Notes under the pieces: model-generated
Seen by the model: the letters and a program-made list of their open reading frames with translations, nothing else
Databases searched by the model: none
Told to the model about the DNA's origin: nothing
DNA from: HXMU1420-13 sp965601825
Lineage (GTDB): Bacteria > Bacteroidota > Rhodothermia > Balneolales > Balneolaceae
Length of the DNA: 64,000 nt
Direction of reading: 5' to 3'
Assembly (NCBI GenBank): GCA_965601825.1
Contig: OZ271839.1
Location: forward strand, 1,860,001 to 1,924,000
Translations under genes and position numbers: made by a program
Part shown: piece by piece, positions 44,126-52,343 of the stretch
Layout: the number at the start of each line of letters is the position of its first letter
Numbering within the stretch: the first letter of the stretch is position 1

Positions 44126-45661
44126 ATGAAAATGAGAGTACAGACCAGTTTAATTTTTTCGGTTTTATTTACCACGCAGTTGTTTGCCCAAGATGGTGTT
44201 AACCAAATCAACTATTCGTCTTTAGCCCAGCAATTTGTGCAAAGTAATTTAAATGGTGATCCACATGCTAGTATTTTGCCATCTGTTGCTATTGATAATG
44301 GGTACGGCAGCTTCTTAGACAACCCTGCAAGTATGGCTTTGATTGATGATACTTTTTTCACATTAGGCTACTTATCAAATCATGCAGAGAATACAAATTC
44401 ATTTAAAGGTATTTCATCCACCATTGATGGGCAGCTGGGTAGATTTAGCAATATTGGCTTGATTTACTCAGCTCCCACCAATCAGGGTAGTCTAGTAATA
44501 GGTGGTGGATATACAGTCAATAATTCAATTAATAGAAGTAATTTGTTGGCAGTAGAGAATAACACGAGCACTATTACAGATGTATTTAAGGATGCCAATA
44601 GTACTTACAATACAATCGCTTTTGAGACCTTTGCTATCGATTATGCTGATGTAGAGCAAACTCAGCTTGAATCAATTTTTAGAATAGGGTTCGCACCCGG
44701 TACTTTTCCGGGAATTTTCCAGGATGTTGAAATAACTCAAACAAGTAATATTGGTGAGTTATCAATTTTTGGAGCAACTGAATTTCAAGAAAATCTATTT
44801 ATTGGAGTATCTCTCGCTCTAGTATCGGGGACACATAATTATTCTCGCGATTTCTTAGAGCGAGACTTGAATAATGTTTATAACGGTGATTTTCTTTTCG
44901 CTGATGATAATGGGTTAAATGGAACCGATGTTGATGCAGTTTTACTTAGAGATGAGATTGATTCTGAAGTTTTAGGTACAAGTATTAGAGCCGGTATTCT
45001 GTATAAAATTACTCCATTTCTAAATGTTGGTGCGAGTTATGCACTCCCAAATAAATTCTTTATCACAGAAAATTACTATTCATTGATTAGAACAACTTTT
45101 GATGATGCATCTTTGAGTGAGGACGATTTTGCAGGTGACTTTACCTATGAAGTGAGACGCCCTGGTCAACTGAATCTTGGTCTTGCGTTAGATGATATTG
45201 CAGGATTTTCAGTTTCAGGATCAGTTGAACTAATTGATTATACAAATACCGAAGTAATCCTTACAGCAGATCCTGATCTATCATTTGAAGATGTCAGCGC
45301 ACTGCGCGATGACGAAGATATGATTGCTGAACAAATTGATCTGGATTATAACTTTGTTACAAACCTTAAAGTAGGAGTGAAGTATCTGACTAAAAACGGG
45401 TATGAATTGAGATCCGGTTTTAGTTCACTTCCCGGAAGAAGTAATCGTTTTAGTGCCGACAGATCCATTTATTCGGCGGGAATAGGAATACCAATTTCAA
45501 ATGATATTTACTTGGATATAACCACGCAATATTCAAGTTACGATGACCGTTCGATTGTGTATGAATACTTTGACGACGTGGCTGGTCAAGTGAGAAGCGA
45601 GTCGATACAAGAAAGTATTTCTCAATTAAACGTCTTAGTGGGGTTGAAATTCAGATTTTAA
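44126..45661 (+). CDS. Outer-membrane beta-barrel protein, FadL/OmpP1-like
   Basis: 511 residues from ATG 44126. A signal peptide (about 1-22, ending TTQLFAQ) is followed by ASILPSVAIDNGYGSFLDNPAS, which resembles the N-terminal plug of FadL-type hydrophobic-compound channels, where NPA is conserved. The remainder alternates amphipathic strands with Gly and aromatic residues and ends in LKFRF, with the C-terminal Phe required for barrel insertion. It lies 21 bases after the low-complexity lipoprotein gene and ends at an intrinsic terminator. A role in transport of hydrophobic molecules is inferred from the family. Confidence 0.75.
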   Translation: MKMRVQTSLIFSVLFTTQLFAQDGVNQINYSSLAQQFVQSNLNGDPHASILPSVAIDNGYGSFLDNPASMALIDDTFFTLGYLSNHAENTNSFKGISSTIDGQLGRFSNIGLIYSAPTNQGSLVIGGGYTVNNSINRSNLLAVENNTSTITDVFKDANSTYNTIAFETFAIDYADVEQTQLESIFRIGFAPGTFPGIFQDVEITQTSNIGELSIFGATEFQENLFIGVSLALVSGTHNYSRDFLERDLNNVYNGDFLFADDNGLNGTDVDAVLLRDEIDSEVLGTSIRAGILYKITPFLNVGASYALPNKFFITENYYSLIRTTFDDASLSEDDFAGDFTYEVRRPGQLNLGLALDDIAGFSVSGSVELIDYTNTEVILTADPDLSFEDVSALRDDEDMIAEQIDLDYNFVTNLKVGVKYLTKNGYELRSGFSSLPGRSNRFSADRSIYSAGIGIPISNDIYLDITTQYSSYDDRSIVYEYFDDVAGQVRSESIQESISQLNVLVGLKFRF

Positions 45662-45705
45662 GCGAGTTGAAATCGAAATAAACCCCAACCTCCGTAGTTA
45701 GTTTT

Positions 45706-45741
45706 GAGAGGAGCCTTTGTGAGAGAGGGCTCCTCTTTTTG
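45706..45741. terminator. Intrinsic terminator between convergent genes
   Basis: AGAGGAGCC (45707-45715) pairs with GGCTCCTCT (45728-45736), followed by a T run, right after the FadL-like gene and before the ABC permease gene. Confidence 0.92.
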
Positions 45742-48276
45742 CTAAGTACCTTCTTGCCTTAGAATCTCTAATGGTGGTTTAGAATGAATTCCTCTTGTGT
45801 TCATTAAGCCAATTAATAATACTAAACCAATTAATAAGACGACTTCAACTGCCAGGATAGTAAGGTTTGGAACAAATTCTATATCAAAATAGAAATACCC
45901 AATTAATGCGCTAGCTCCCACTGAAAGGAATAGCCCAATAAACGCAGCTAAAATACCCAGAAATGAGTATTCAATAATCTGAATTTTTACAACCTGCTGT
46001 TGCATGGCACCTAAAGTGCGAAGTAATACTGATTCTCGAATTCTCTGAAACCGGCTCGTCGCCGCTGATCCTGCAAGAACAATTAATCCGGTAATTATGC
46101 TGAATAATCCAATGAATTGGATTACAAAAGTTACTCTATCCAGAAATTCTCGGATTGTACCAACAATCTGACCAACATCAATTGCTGATACATTTGGATA
46201 AGCGATAACTATTTCTCGCTGTAACTTAATACTGGCTTCTTTACTTGGTGTGTTTAAAGTGGTAGCAAAGAACTGTGGAGCAGGTTCTAATACTCCTCTT
46301 GGAAAGACAACAAAGAAGTTTGGCTGTGGAGTTTGCCAATTTACCGTTCGTGTGCTTGCAATATAGCTGGAAATCGGGATTCCCTGAACATCCCAAACCA
46401 AAGTATCACCAATCGAAGCATTTAAATCTTCCATCAATCCAATTTCTACTGATATTGGAACTGGATTATCAATGGATTCAACCGAGCTGACAAAATCACC
46501 TTCCAAAAGAGTTTCGGTGTCTACCAGAGAATCACGATAAGTCGATCTGTACTCACGATTTAATGCCCATCGCTGAGCAACTCGATTTGTGTCATCAAGT
46601 ATTTCCTGAACAAGTCTACCTTGAAGTGATTGTAATCGCATGGTTACAATCGGAACATTCTGTATTATTTCAAGCCCATTATCTTCAATAATCTGATTCA
46701 CCCCATCATTTTGATCATATTGGATATCAAACATTGCGAGATTTGGCAACTCATCTTCACCTTCAAAATCGATGGTGCCAAGAAGTAAATCCTGAGTTAA
46801 ATAGAGTGAACTAATTAATGTTACACCTAATCCAAAAGTGAGGAGTAGAGTGCTGGTTTGATTATTTGGACGATATAAATTTGCTAATCCTTGTCGCCAT
46901 TCATATTTCCAACCTGATGGAATGAATTTTCTTGCAGCACGCATAATTAAAACTGCAAAACCAGCCAGTATCAATAAACAAATGGTTAGACCCAGTGTGA
47001 AATAGATCGCTGCCTGTAAATCGAGCAACATAACCCATGCATAACCGGTTACACCTGCGCCAACTAAAATAACCATGGCGAATTTTGTAAGTCTGCCCAA
47101 TAGCTTTGTCAAATTGACTTCTGCTGATCTTAAAGTGAATAATGGAGAAATTTTACGAACAGCCAGTAATGGGATTAAAGCAAATAAAATTGAGATCAGC
47201 ACACCGGTAATTAATCCTATAAAAATTGATGTCCATGAGATAAATAAGTCGATATCAACCGGTATGAAATCTTGAACAAGAACAGGTAAGTAGAGTTGAA
47301 CCAGTGTTCCTCCTAGTGCACCTATTAAAGAGCCTACAAATCCCATCGCCGTAGCCTGGATCAAATAGATTGCAAGGGCCTGGTTAGAGGAAGCTCCCAT
47401 ACAGCGTAGTACTGCAACGGTTGCAATTTTTTGCCTAACATACACATAGATTGAGCTCGCAACTCCAATTCCACCTAATAAAAGTGCAATAAAGCCAATA
47501 AGGTTAAGAAAGTTGGATAAGTAAATAATGGCTTCACCAACTTCATCTCTTCGTTCGGCAACATCATCGAAGCCAAAATCGAGACTATCCCGCATTGCCT
47601 GTAGTTCTTCAACTACAATTTCACTTTCAGTGCCGGGTTGGTATTTCACAAAAGTGATGTATTCGAGTCTACTGCCTCTTTCCAATAATCCTGACTCTTC
47701 GATTCCATCAAAAGGAAGAATTACTCTTGGACCAAAGAAGGAAGTAGCCATACTTTGGCCGGGGATATCGATTATTCCACCAACAATTTCATAGGTGTTG
47801 AATCCAATTTTCACTGAATCACCAACGCCAACATCTAATTGCTGAAGAACTGCATCATCAATTAAAGCACCATTTCTTTCAGTGTATTCAAAAGCTGCCT
47901 CAACCGGATCAGTTTCGATCGTACCGTAATATGGAAACTCCGGCTCAAGGGCCATGATTTGAGAAAGACGTGTTGCTCCATTTTTTGGGAAAAATGCCAT
48001 GGAACTGAAATCCAGCATTTGAGCCTGATCAGGGCTTAATGAATCTAAATAAGCCTGTAATTCAGGTTGAAAAAGAGCGTTTCTTTCAACTTCTAGGTCA
48101 GCGCCCAGTAATTCCTTGGCTTGATCGTTAATGCTTTCATTCAGATTTACACGAAATGAAGTTATAGCTACTTGTGCCGCGACTCCAACTATGATCGCAG
48201 CCATGTATAAAAATAATTTACGGCGATTAGAGCGCGAGTCGCGCCATGCCATTTTAAATATCCAACTCCAGCTCAT
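45742..48276 (-). CDS. ABC transporter permease with two FtsX domains (YbbP-like)
   Basis: 844 residues. N-terminal helix (about 20-40), a periplasmic domain (about 45-250) and three helices of the first FtsX unit (about 255-380) with RQKIATVAVLRCMGASSNQA; then two further central helices, a second periplasmic domain (about 490-690) and a last FtsX unit with RFQRIRESVLLRTLGAMQQQVV. This ten-helix layout fits YbbP-type permeases. The start overlaps the stop of the ATPase gene by one base. With YbbA it forms an exporter-like complex of uncertain substrate. Confidence 0.92.
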   Translation of the reverse strand: MSWSWIFKMAWRDSRSNRRKLFLYMAAIIVGVAAQVAITSFRVNLNESINDQAKELLGADLEVERNALFQPELQAYLDSLSPDQAQMLDFSSMAFFPKNGATRLSQIMALEPEFPYYGTIETDPVEAAFEYTERNGALIDDAVLQQLDVGVGDSVKIGFNTYEIVGGIIDIPGQSMATSFFGPRVILPFDGIEESGLLERGSRLEYITFVKYQPGTESEIVVEELQAMRDSLDFGFDDVAERRDEVGEAIIYLSNFLNLIGFIALLLGGIGVASSIYVYVRQKIATVAVLRCMGASSNQALAIYLIQATAMGFVGSLIGALGGTLVQLYLPVLVQDFIPVDIDLFISWTSIFIGLITGVLISILFALIPLLAVRKISPLFTLRSAEVNLTKLLGRLTKFAMVILVGAGVTGYAWVMLLDLQAAIYFTLGLTICLLILAGFAVLIMRAARKFIPSGWKYEWRQGLANLYRPNNQTSTLLLTFGLGVTLISSLYLTQDLLLGTIDFEGEDELPNLAMFDIQYDQNDGVNQIIEDNGLEIIQNVPIVTMRLQSLQGRLVQEILDDTNRVAQRWALNREYRSTYRDSLVDTETLLEGDFVSSVESIDNPVPISVEIGLMEDLNASIGDTLVWDVQGIPISSYIASTRTVNWQTPQPNFFVVFPRGVLEPAPQFFATTLNTPSKEASIKLQREIVIAYPNVSAIDVGQIVGTIREFLDRVTFVIQFIGLFSIITGLIVLAGSAATSRFQRIRESVLLRTLGAMQQQVVKIQIIEYSFLGILAAFIGLFLSVGASALIGYFYFDIEFVPNLTILAVEVVLLIGLVLLIGLMNTRGIHSKPPLEILRQEGT

Positions 48277-48983
48277 TATTGAACTACCTCAGCTTTTTCA
48301 ACGATGGTATCTGAATCTACTTTTCCATTTTTAATTCGGATAATTCGATCACACTTTTGAGCTAATTCTAAATCGTGTGTTACTAGAACTAGAGTAGTTT
48401 TCTGGCTTTTATTGAGATCAAAAATCAATTCTTCGATGTGTTCACCAGTTTCTGTGTCGAGGTTTCCTGTTGGCTCATCAGCAAATAGAATTTTTGGCTG
48501 ATTTATAAATGCTCGTGCAATTGCAACTCGTTGCTGTTCACCACCTGATAATTGAGTAGGATAGTGGTGAGTTCGATCCCCAAGTCCAACTTCAGTTAAT
48601 AGTTCTTTTGCTCTCTGTCTTACATCTTTTGTTGACTCACCGCGTAGTTCTAGTGGTACCATAACATTTTCTATTGCTGTGAGAGTAGGCACAAGTTGGA
48701 AAGTCTGAAAAACAAATCCTACATGCTCATTTCGAACTTTTGCTCTTTCATCTTCGCTTAAATTGCCAAGAGAAATTCCTTTTAAGATAACTTCACCGGA
48801 TGTAGGTTGATCTAATCCGGCACATAAACCTAATAATGTTGTTTTACCGCTTCCCGATGGACCAACTATTGCGCTCACTGATCCCTCTTCGATTTCAAAA
48901 TTTATATGATTGACAACAGTTAGTTGACGTGAGCCACTCTTGAACTCGCGAGTTAATTCCTTTACCTGTAGAATGTTAGACAC
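48276..48983 (-). CDS. ABC transporter ATPase (YbbA/LolD-like)
   Basis: 235 residues. Walker A is GPSGSGKTTLL (41-51), the Q-loop is FVFQTFQLVPTL, the signature is LSGGEQQRVAIARA and Walker B is ILFADEPTGNLD, with the switch His in LVTHDLEL. The MacB/LolD/YbbA subgroup is recognised by the LVPTLTAIENVMVPLELRG segment. It directly precedes the FtsX-type permease on the same strand, and the arylesterase gene reads away from it, as ybbA and tesA do in enterics. Confidence 0.95.
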   Translation of the reverse strand: MSNILQVKELTREFKSGSRQLTVVNHINFEIEEGSVSAIVGPSGSGKTTLLGLCAGLDQPTSGEVILKGISLGNLSEDERAKVRNEHVGFVFQTFQLVPTLTAIENVMVPLELRGESTKDVRQRAKELLTEVGLGDRTHHYPTQLSGGEQQRVAIARAFINQPKILFADEPTGNLDTETGEHIEELIFDLNKSQKTTLVLVTHDLELAQKCDRIIRIKNGKVDSDTIVEKAEVVQ

Positions 48984-49106
48984 TTTGTAAATTGATTTAA
49001 TGTTTACACTTCAAACCCATCATTGGGTTAAATTCATTCCGAACAAATTGGCGACCAAATACGTTATGTCTGCCAATATGTTATACCAATAATTGAAGCT
49101 TAATCA

Positions 49107-49730
49107 ATGTTTAAAATTTTACTCAACTGTATAGTACTCATTTTACTATGTACTTCTATTAATCTGGTAGCACAAGAGAAGAAAACCATTCTGGTATTTG
49201 GAGATAGTATCGCTGCAGGTTTAGGAGTAGATCCGGAACAGGCATTCCCTGCTGTAATTCAGGAAAAAATCGATTCAGTAGGATTAAATTACGAGGTACT
49301 GAACGGTGGTTTAAGCGGCGAAACATCGGCTGGAGGTCTTCGCAGGATTTCTTGGGTTTTACAAAGAAAAGTCGACATCATGATCCTTGAATTGGGTGGA
49401 AATGATGGTCTTAGAGGAATAGATTTAAGCTCTACAAAAGAAAATCTTCAGGAAATTATTAATAAGGCGCAGGAGAAATATCCGGATATACAGGTGATTA
49501 TTGCAGGTATGCAAGTACCACCAAATTTGGGCATAGAATACACCAACGAATTTGTAAATCTATATCCGGATCTCGCAGAAGAGAATAATCTTCCATTGAT
49601 TCCATTAATTCTCGATAAAGTGGGTGGCTATGATGAATACATGCAACCAGATCAAATTCACCCAAATGCTGCAGGCCATCGTGTAGTGGCAGAAACAGTT
49701 TGGGAAACGCTTTATCCGATCATCAATTAA
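49107..49730 (+). CDS. tesA: Periplasmic SGNH esterase / thioesterase I-like arylesterase
   Basis: 207 residues with a signal peptide (about 1-22). SGNH blocks are intact: ILVFGDSIAAGLG (nucleophile Ser), GGLSGETSAGG (block II Gly), LELGGNDGLRG (Asn) and DQIHPNAAGH (Asp and His). It matches TesA/multifunctional lysophospholipase-arylesterases of the periplasm in length and motif order. It is divergent from the ybbA-ybbP pair across 123 bases, the same arrangement found in Escherichia coli. In the gap a small palindrome AACCCA-TCAT-TGGGTT lies at 49014-49029. Confidence 0.93.
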   Translation: MFKILLNCIVLILLCTSINLVAQEKKTILVFGDSIAAGLGVDPEQAFPAVIQEKIDSVGLNYEVLNGGLSGETSAGGLRRISWVLQRKVDIMILELGGNDGLRGIDLSSTKENLQEIINKAQEKYPDIQVIIAGMQVPPNLGIEYTNEFVNLYPDLAEENNLPLIPLILDKVGGYDEYMQPDQIHPNAAGHRVVAETVWETLYPIIN

Positions 49731-49776
49731 GAATTATGGATCGCGCAATGCGAAATCATAATTCAAAATTCATAAT
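49724..49776. repeat. AT-rich inverted repeat after tesA
   Basis: GAATTATG and CATAATTC form an 8-bp inverted repeat around a loop with GCGCAATGCG. The left side starts with CAATTAAGAATTA, shared with the repeat at 5641-5719, and includes the tesA stop codon. Confidence 0.55.
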
Positions 49777-49784
49777 AACAACCG

Positions 49785-50678
49785 ATGCAAAAAAAGCTGC
49801 TCTTCATTTTATTTATACTGAATTCAGTAAATGTTCAAAGTCAGGATTACCTGGATTATGAGCCCAAAATCTTGCTTGTCACGGCTCACCCTGATGATGA
49901 TGCATTAGTTTCGGCAACTGTTTGGAAAACAACTCAATTACTTGGTGGAACTGTCGATTTAGCACTCTTAACAAATGGCGAGGGTGGATATACTTATTCA
50001 ACCATGGGTAATTACTATTATGGTTTGGAATTAGACAAGGAAGAAGTAGGGCGGGAACATTTACCGACGATTCGCAAGAAAGAACTTATTGCAGGTGGAG
50101 ATGTAGTCGGTATCAGGAATTATTACTTCTTCGATCAAAAGGACTTCTATTTCACATTGGATGTAGAAGAAACATTAGATAAATGGAATACAGAACCAAT
50201 AGTTGACCGACTGGAAGAAATCATGATTGAGGAAAAATATGATTTTCTCTTCTTGCTTCTTCCATTCGATAGATTTCATGGACATCACAAGGCATCAACC
50301 GTTATTGCACTACAGGCTATGGAAAGATTACCAAAAGAGGATCGTCCAATTGCCTTACATGCATTTATTAGATTAGGTCCTGAAGATGCGGGAGTTAGAT
50401 TTTTTGTTTTGGAAGGGCATCCTAATACACAAGTTATGGAAGGGGTAACTTTCGAGTTTGATAGAAATCAACGATTCGGTGTTAACAATAGATTGAATTA
50501 CACACTTATTGCTCACTGGGTAATTGCCGAGCATAAATCGCAGGGTACTATGCAAATGAGAATGCAAAATTCCGTTGGAAATATTGAGCAGTTCTGGTAT
50601 CTGGAGATTAATGGCGAAGAGAACCTAGAAAAGACAACGGAATATTTTGAAGCTGTAAATGCCGTACAACCAGATTAA
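49785..50678 (+). CDS. Secreted PIG-L family deacetylase
   Basis: 297 residues with a signal peptide (about 1-19, ending SVNVQS). The LmbE/PIG-L zinc site is VTAHPDDDALVSATVW, with His, Asp and the following Asp; the second part of the site is RFHGHHKAS (His-x-x-His). These enzymes remove N-acetyl groups from GlcNAc-like sugars; the export signal suggests an envelope or extracellular substrate. It follows tesA at 54 bases on the same strand. Its TAA stop shares the palindrome TTAA with the convergent SIMPL gene. Confidence 0.88.
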   Translation: MQKKLLFILFILNSVNVQSQDYLDYEPKILLVTAHPDDDALVSATVWKTTQLLGGTVDLALLTNGEGGYTYSTMGNYYYGLELDKEEVGREHLPTIRKKELIAGGDVVGIRNYYFFDQKDFYFTLDVEETLDKWNTEPIVDRLEEIMIEEKYDFLFLLLPFDRFHGHHKASTVIALQAMERLPKEDRPIALHAFIRLGPEDAGVRFFVLEGHPNTQVMEGVTFEFDRNQRFGVNNRLNYTLIAHWVIAEHKSQGTMQMRMQNSVGNIEQFWYLEINGEENLEKTTEYFEAVNAVQPD

Positions 50679-51373
50679 TTCGTAATACTGAATTGAATAG
50701 AAATACTAGCGGTTACACTTACAACCTGATCAAAATCCATCATACTAGGTGTTGATTCAGCACTCATCATTATAGCGTCCTCTCTATTTGCTTGATAGGG
50801 TTGAAGAGTATGTTCAGCATAGTTGATTTGGTAAACATCCCCAATTTCTACCCCTGATGCCTCTGCAATCATTTCAGCTCGTCCTTTTGCAGCTTCAATC
50901 GCTGAAAGCAGAGCAGCTTCTTTTCCTTCTTCAATCATAGAACTGGAGAATGCTCCATTAAAAGAATCAAAATTATTTTCAATAAGCGTTACCTGAATTT
51001 CCTCATAAATTTCAAAATCCTCGAATGTAACACTTATCTGTTGGTTTGTCTGCGAGTATAAATCTTCACGGTTATTTCGATACATTTTGTTGATTTGGAT
51101 GGGTTGAAATCTGATGTTTTCCTCATCTATCTCAAATTTCTGTAGTAAACTCGCCAATAGAGTTTCCAGCTCCTTGTGTTTTTGATAAGCGGCTCTAGGC
51201 GTTCTCTCTTCTGCATTTATATTGATGTTGAATACGATTTGATCAGCAGGAATGTATTCAACAGCAGTCATTGAAATATTGATCTTGCCATTTTCATCAT
51301 TAACTGTTTGAGCCGTTGCAGTGCAACCTACTCCAATCATCATAAATATGATGAGATAAATCCCTTTTCTCAT
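50675..51373 (-). CDS. SIMPL-domain (DUF541) periplasmic protein
   Basis: 232 residues from ATG 51373. A hydrophobic signal (about 1-18) ends IGVGCTATAQ, so either a lipoprotein Cys16 or a normal cleavage is possible. The body follows the DUF541 layout: NISMTAVEYIPADQIVFNININAE, the helix AAYQKHKELETLLASLL, YSQTNQQISVTFEDFEIYEEI, and the helix AALLSAIEAAKGRAEMIAEASGV near residue 160. SIMPL proteins are envelope proteins of unknown biochemical role. The TAA stop overlaps that of the PIG-L gene. Confidence 0.86.
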   Translation of the reverse strand: MRKGIYLIIFMMIGVGCTATAQTVNDENGKINISMTAVEYIPADQIVFNININAEERTPRAAYQKHKELETLLASLLQKFEIDEENIRFQPIQINKMYRNNREDLYSQTNQQISVTFEDFEIYEEIQVTLIENNFDSFNGAFSSSMIEEGKEAALLSAIEAAKGRAEMIAEASGVEIGDVYQINYAEHTLQPYQANREDAIMMSAESTPSMMDFDQVVSVTASISIQFSITN

Positions 51374-51424
51374 TATTAGTACCATTTGTTTAGGTTTTTA
51401 TTTTCAACTCATGAGGTTAGATAT

Positions 51425-52114
51425 CTATTGTCCATCAAGCAATAATTTGATGTCATCGAACATTAGTTCTACCCACTCACTATACATTTTGCCTGATGGA
51501 TGAAGTTGATCAGTAGCAATATAAGAAGTGTCATCTTTAGCCTTTTCAGAAATTGGCGTGATGTTGAAAAAAGGTATTCCGTAATCGTCTGCAACTTGAT
51601 TTGCATAGGCATCATATTCTAATAATTCCTGTCGAATTCTTTCCTCACCTCTTGATTGTCCAAAAGGGGTTACACCATAATTAGGTATGGATACCATAAA
51701 AACGCGACTGGTATCATTTCCAACAAGACTTATTGCCCGATCAACTAACTCAATCAATTCTATTTCATAAATCTCAAAGTCATATCCTCGAAATTGATTA
51801 TTCACACCAATTAATAATGAGACCAAATTGTAGTTACTATCTGGATTTGCAATCTCTATCCCATTCATTAATTCAGCAGTAGTCCACCCGGTTGTTGCAA
51901 TAATGTCAGTTGTTAAAATATTGTAATCTTCAGAATTCAAGGTATCAGCTAATTGAACAGGCCATCTTTCGTTTTCAGCAACTGATTCACCAATGGTATA
52001 AGAATCTCCAAGCGCTAAGTATCTTATTTCTTGGGTTATAGGTGTGCTTTGGGGTGTTGAACAAGCGGTAAAAAAAAGAATTAAAAAGAGGATGAGTAGT
52101 CTATTATAAAGCAT
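51425..52114 (-). CDS. Lipoprotein SGNH/GDSL hydrolase
   Basis: 229 residues from ATG 52114, the codon that opens a lipoprotein signal with lipobox FFTAC; a longer frame upstream has no such signal and is rejected. SGNH blocks are LALGDSYTIGESV (Ser), LLIGVNNQFRG (Asn) and ATDQLHPSG (Asp, His). The sequence belongs to a compact envelope esterase group with RWPVQL after block I. Substrate may be acetyl or acyl esters on glycans or lipids, which cannot be told. It is divergent from the TonB receptor gene at 52344. Confidence 0.9.
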   Translation of the reverse strand: MLYNRLLILFLILFFTACSTPQSTPITQEIRYLALGDSYTIGESVAENERWPVQLADTLNSEDYNILTTDIIATTGWTTAELMNGIEIANPDSNYNLVSLLIGVNNQFRGYDFEIYEIELIELVDRAISLVGNDTSRVFMVSIPNYGVTPFGQSRGEERIRQELLEYDAYANQVADDYGIPFFNITPISEKAKDDTSYIATDQLHPSGKMYSEWVELMFDDIKLLLDGQ

Positions 52115-52195
52115 CAAAGAGTGATTGATTATTTTGCAATGCCGAAGAAAAGCATTTTTTATAAAAATAAAGAATACAATAAGCCTCAATTTTGT

Positions 52196-52203
52196 TAATT
52201 TTG
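52196..52203 (+). promoter_or_regulatory. Candidate promoter -7 element upstream of the TonB receptor (TAATTTTG)
   Basis: TAATTTTG matches TAnnTTTG. It lies 140 bases before the receptor ATG, leaving a leader that contains a 19-codon frame (52260-52319, starting MLKISVEKNY). No clear -33 element. Confidence 0.4.
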
Positions 52204-52343
52204 CCCGATTTATAGATTGGAAGCGCTTGCTTAATACTAAAAACAAGCTTTATTTATCTATGCTAAAAATCTCGGTAGAAAAAAACTACCAAGTTGGAAA
52301 AGTAAGCGGAATATCCTAAACACAAACTTAATCAGGATCAGAT

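Noticed and set aside
52115..52246. N-terminal extension of the SGNH lipoprotein at 51425-52114
   Set aside because: It would put 44 residues before a clear lipoprotein signal; the inner ATG is the natural start.
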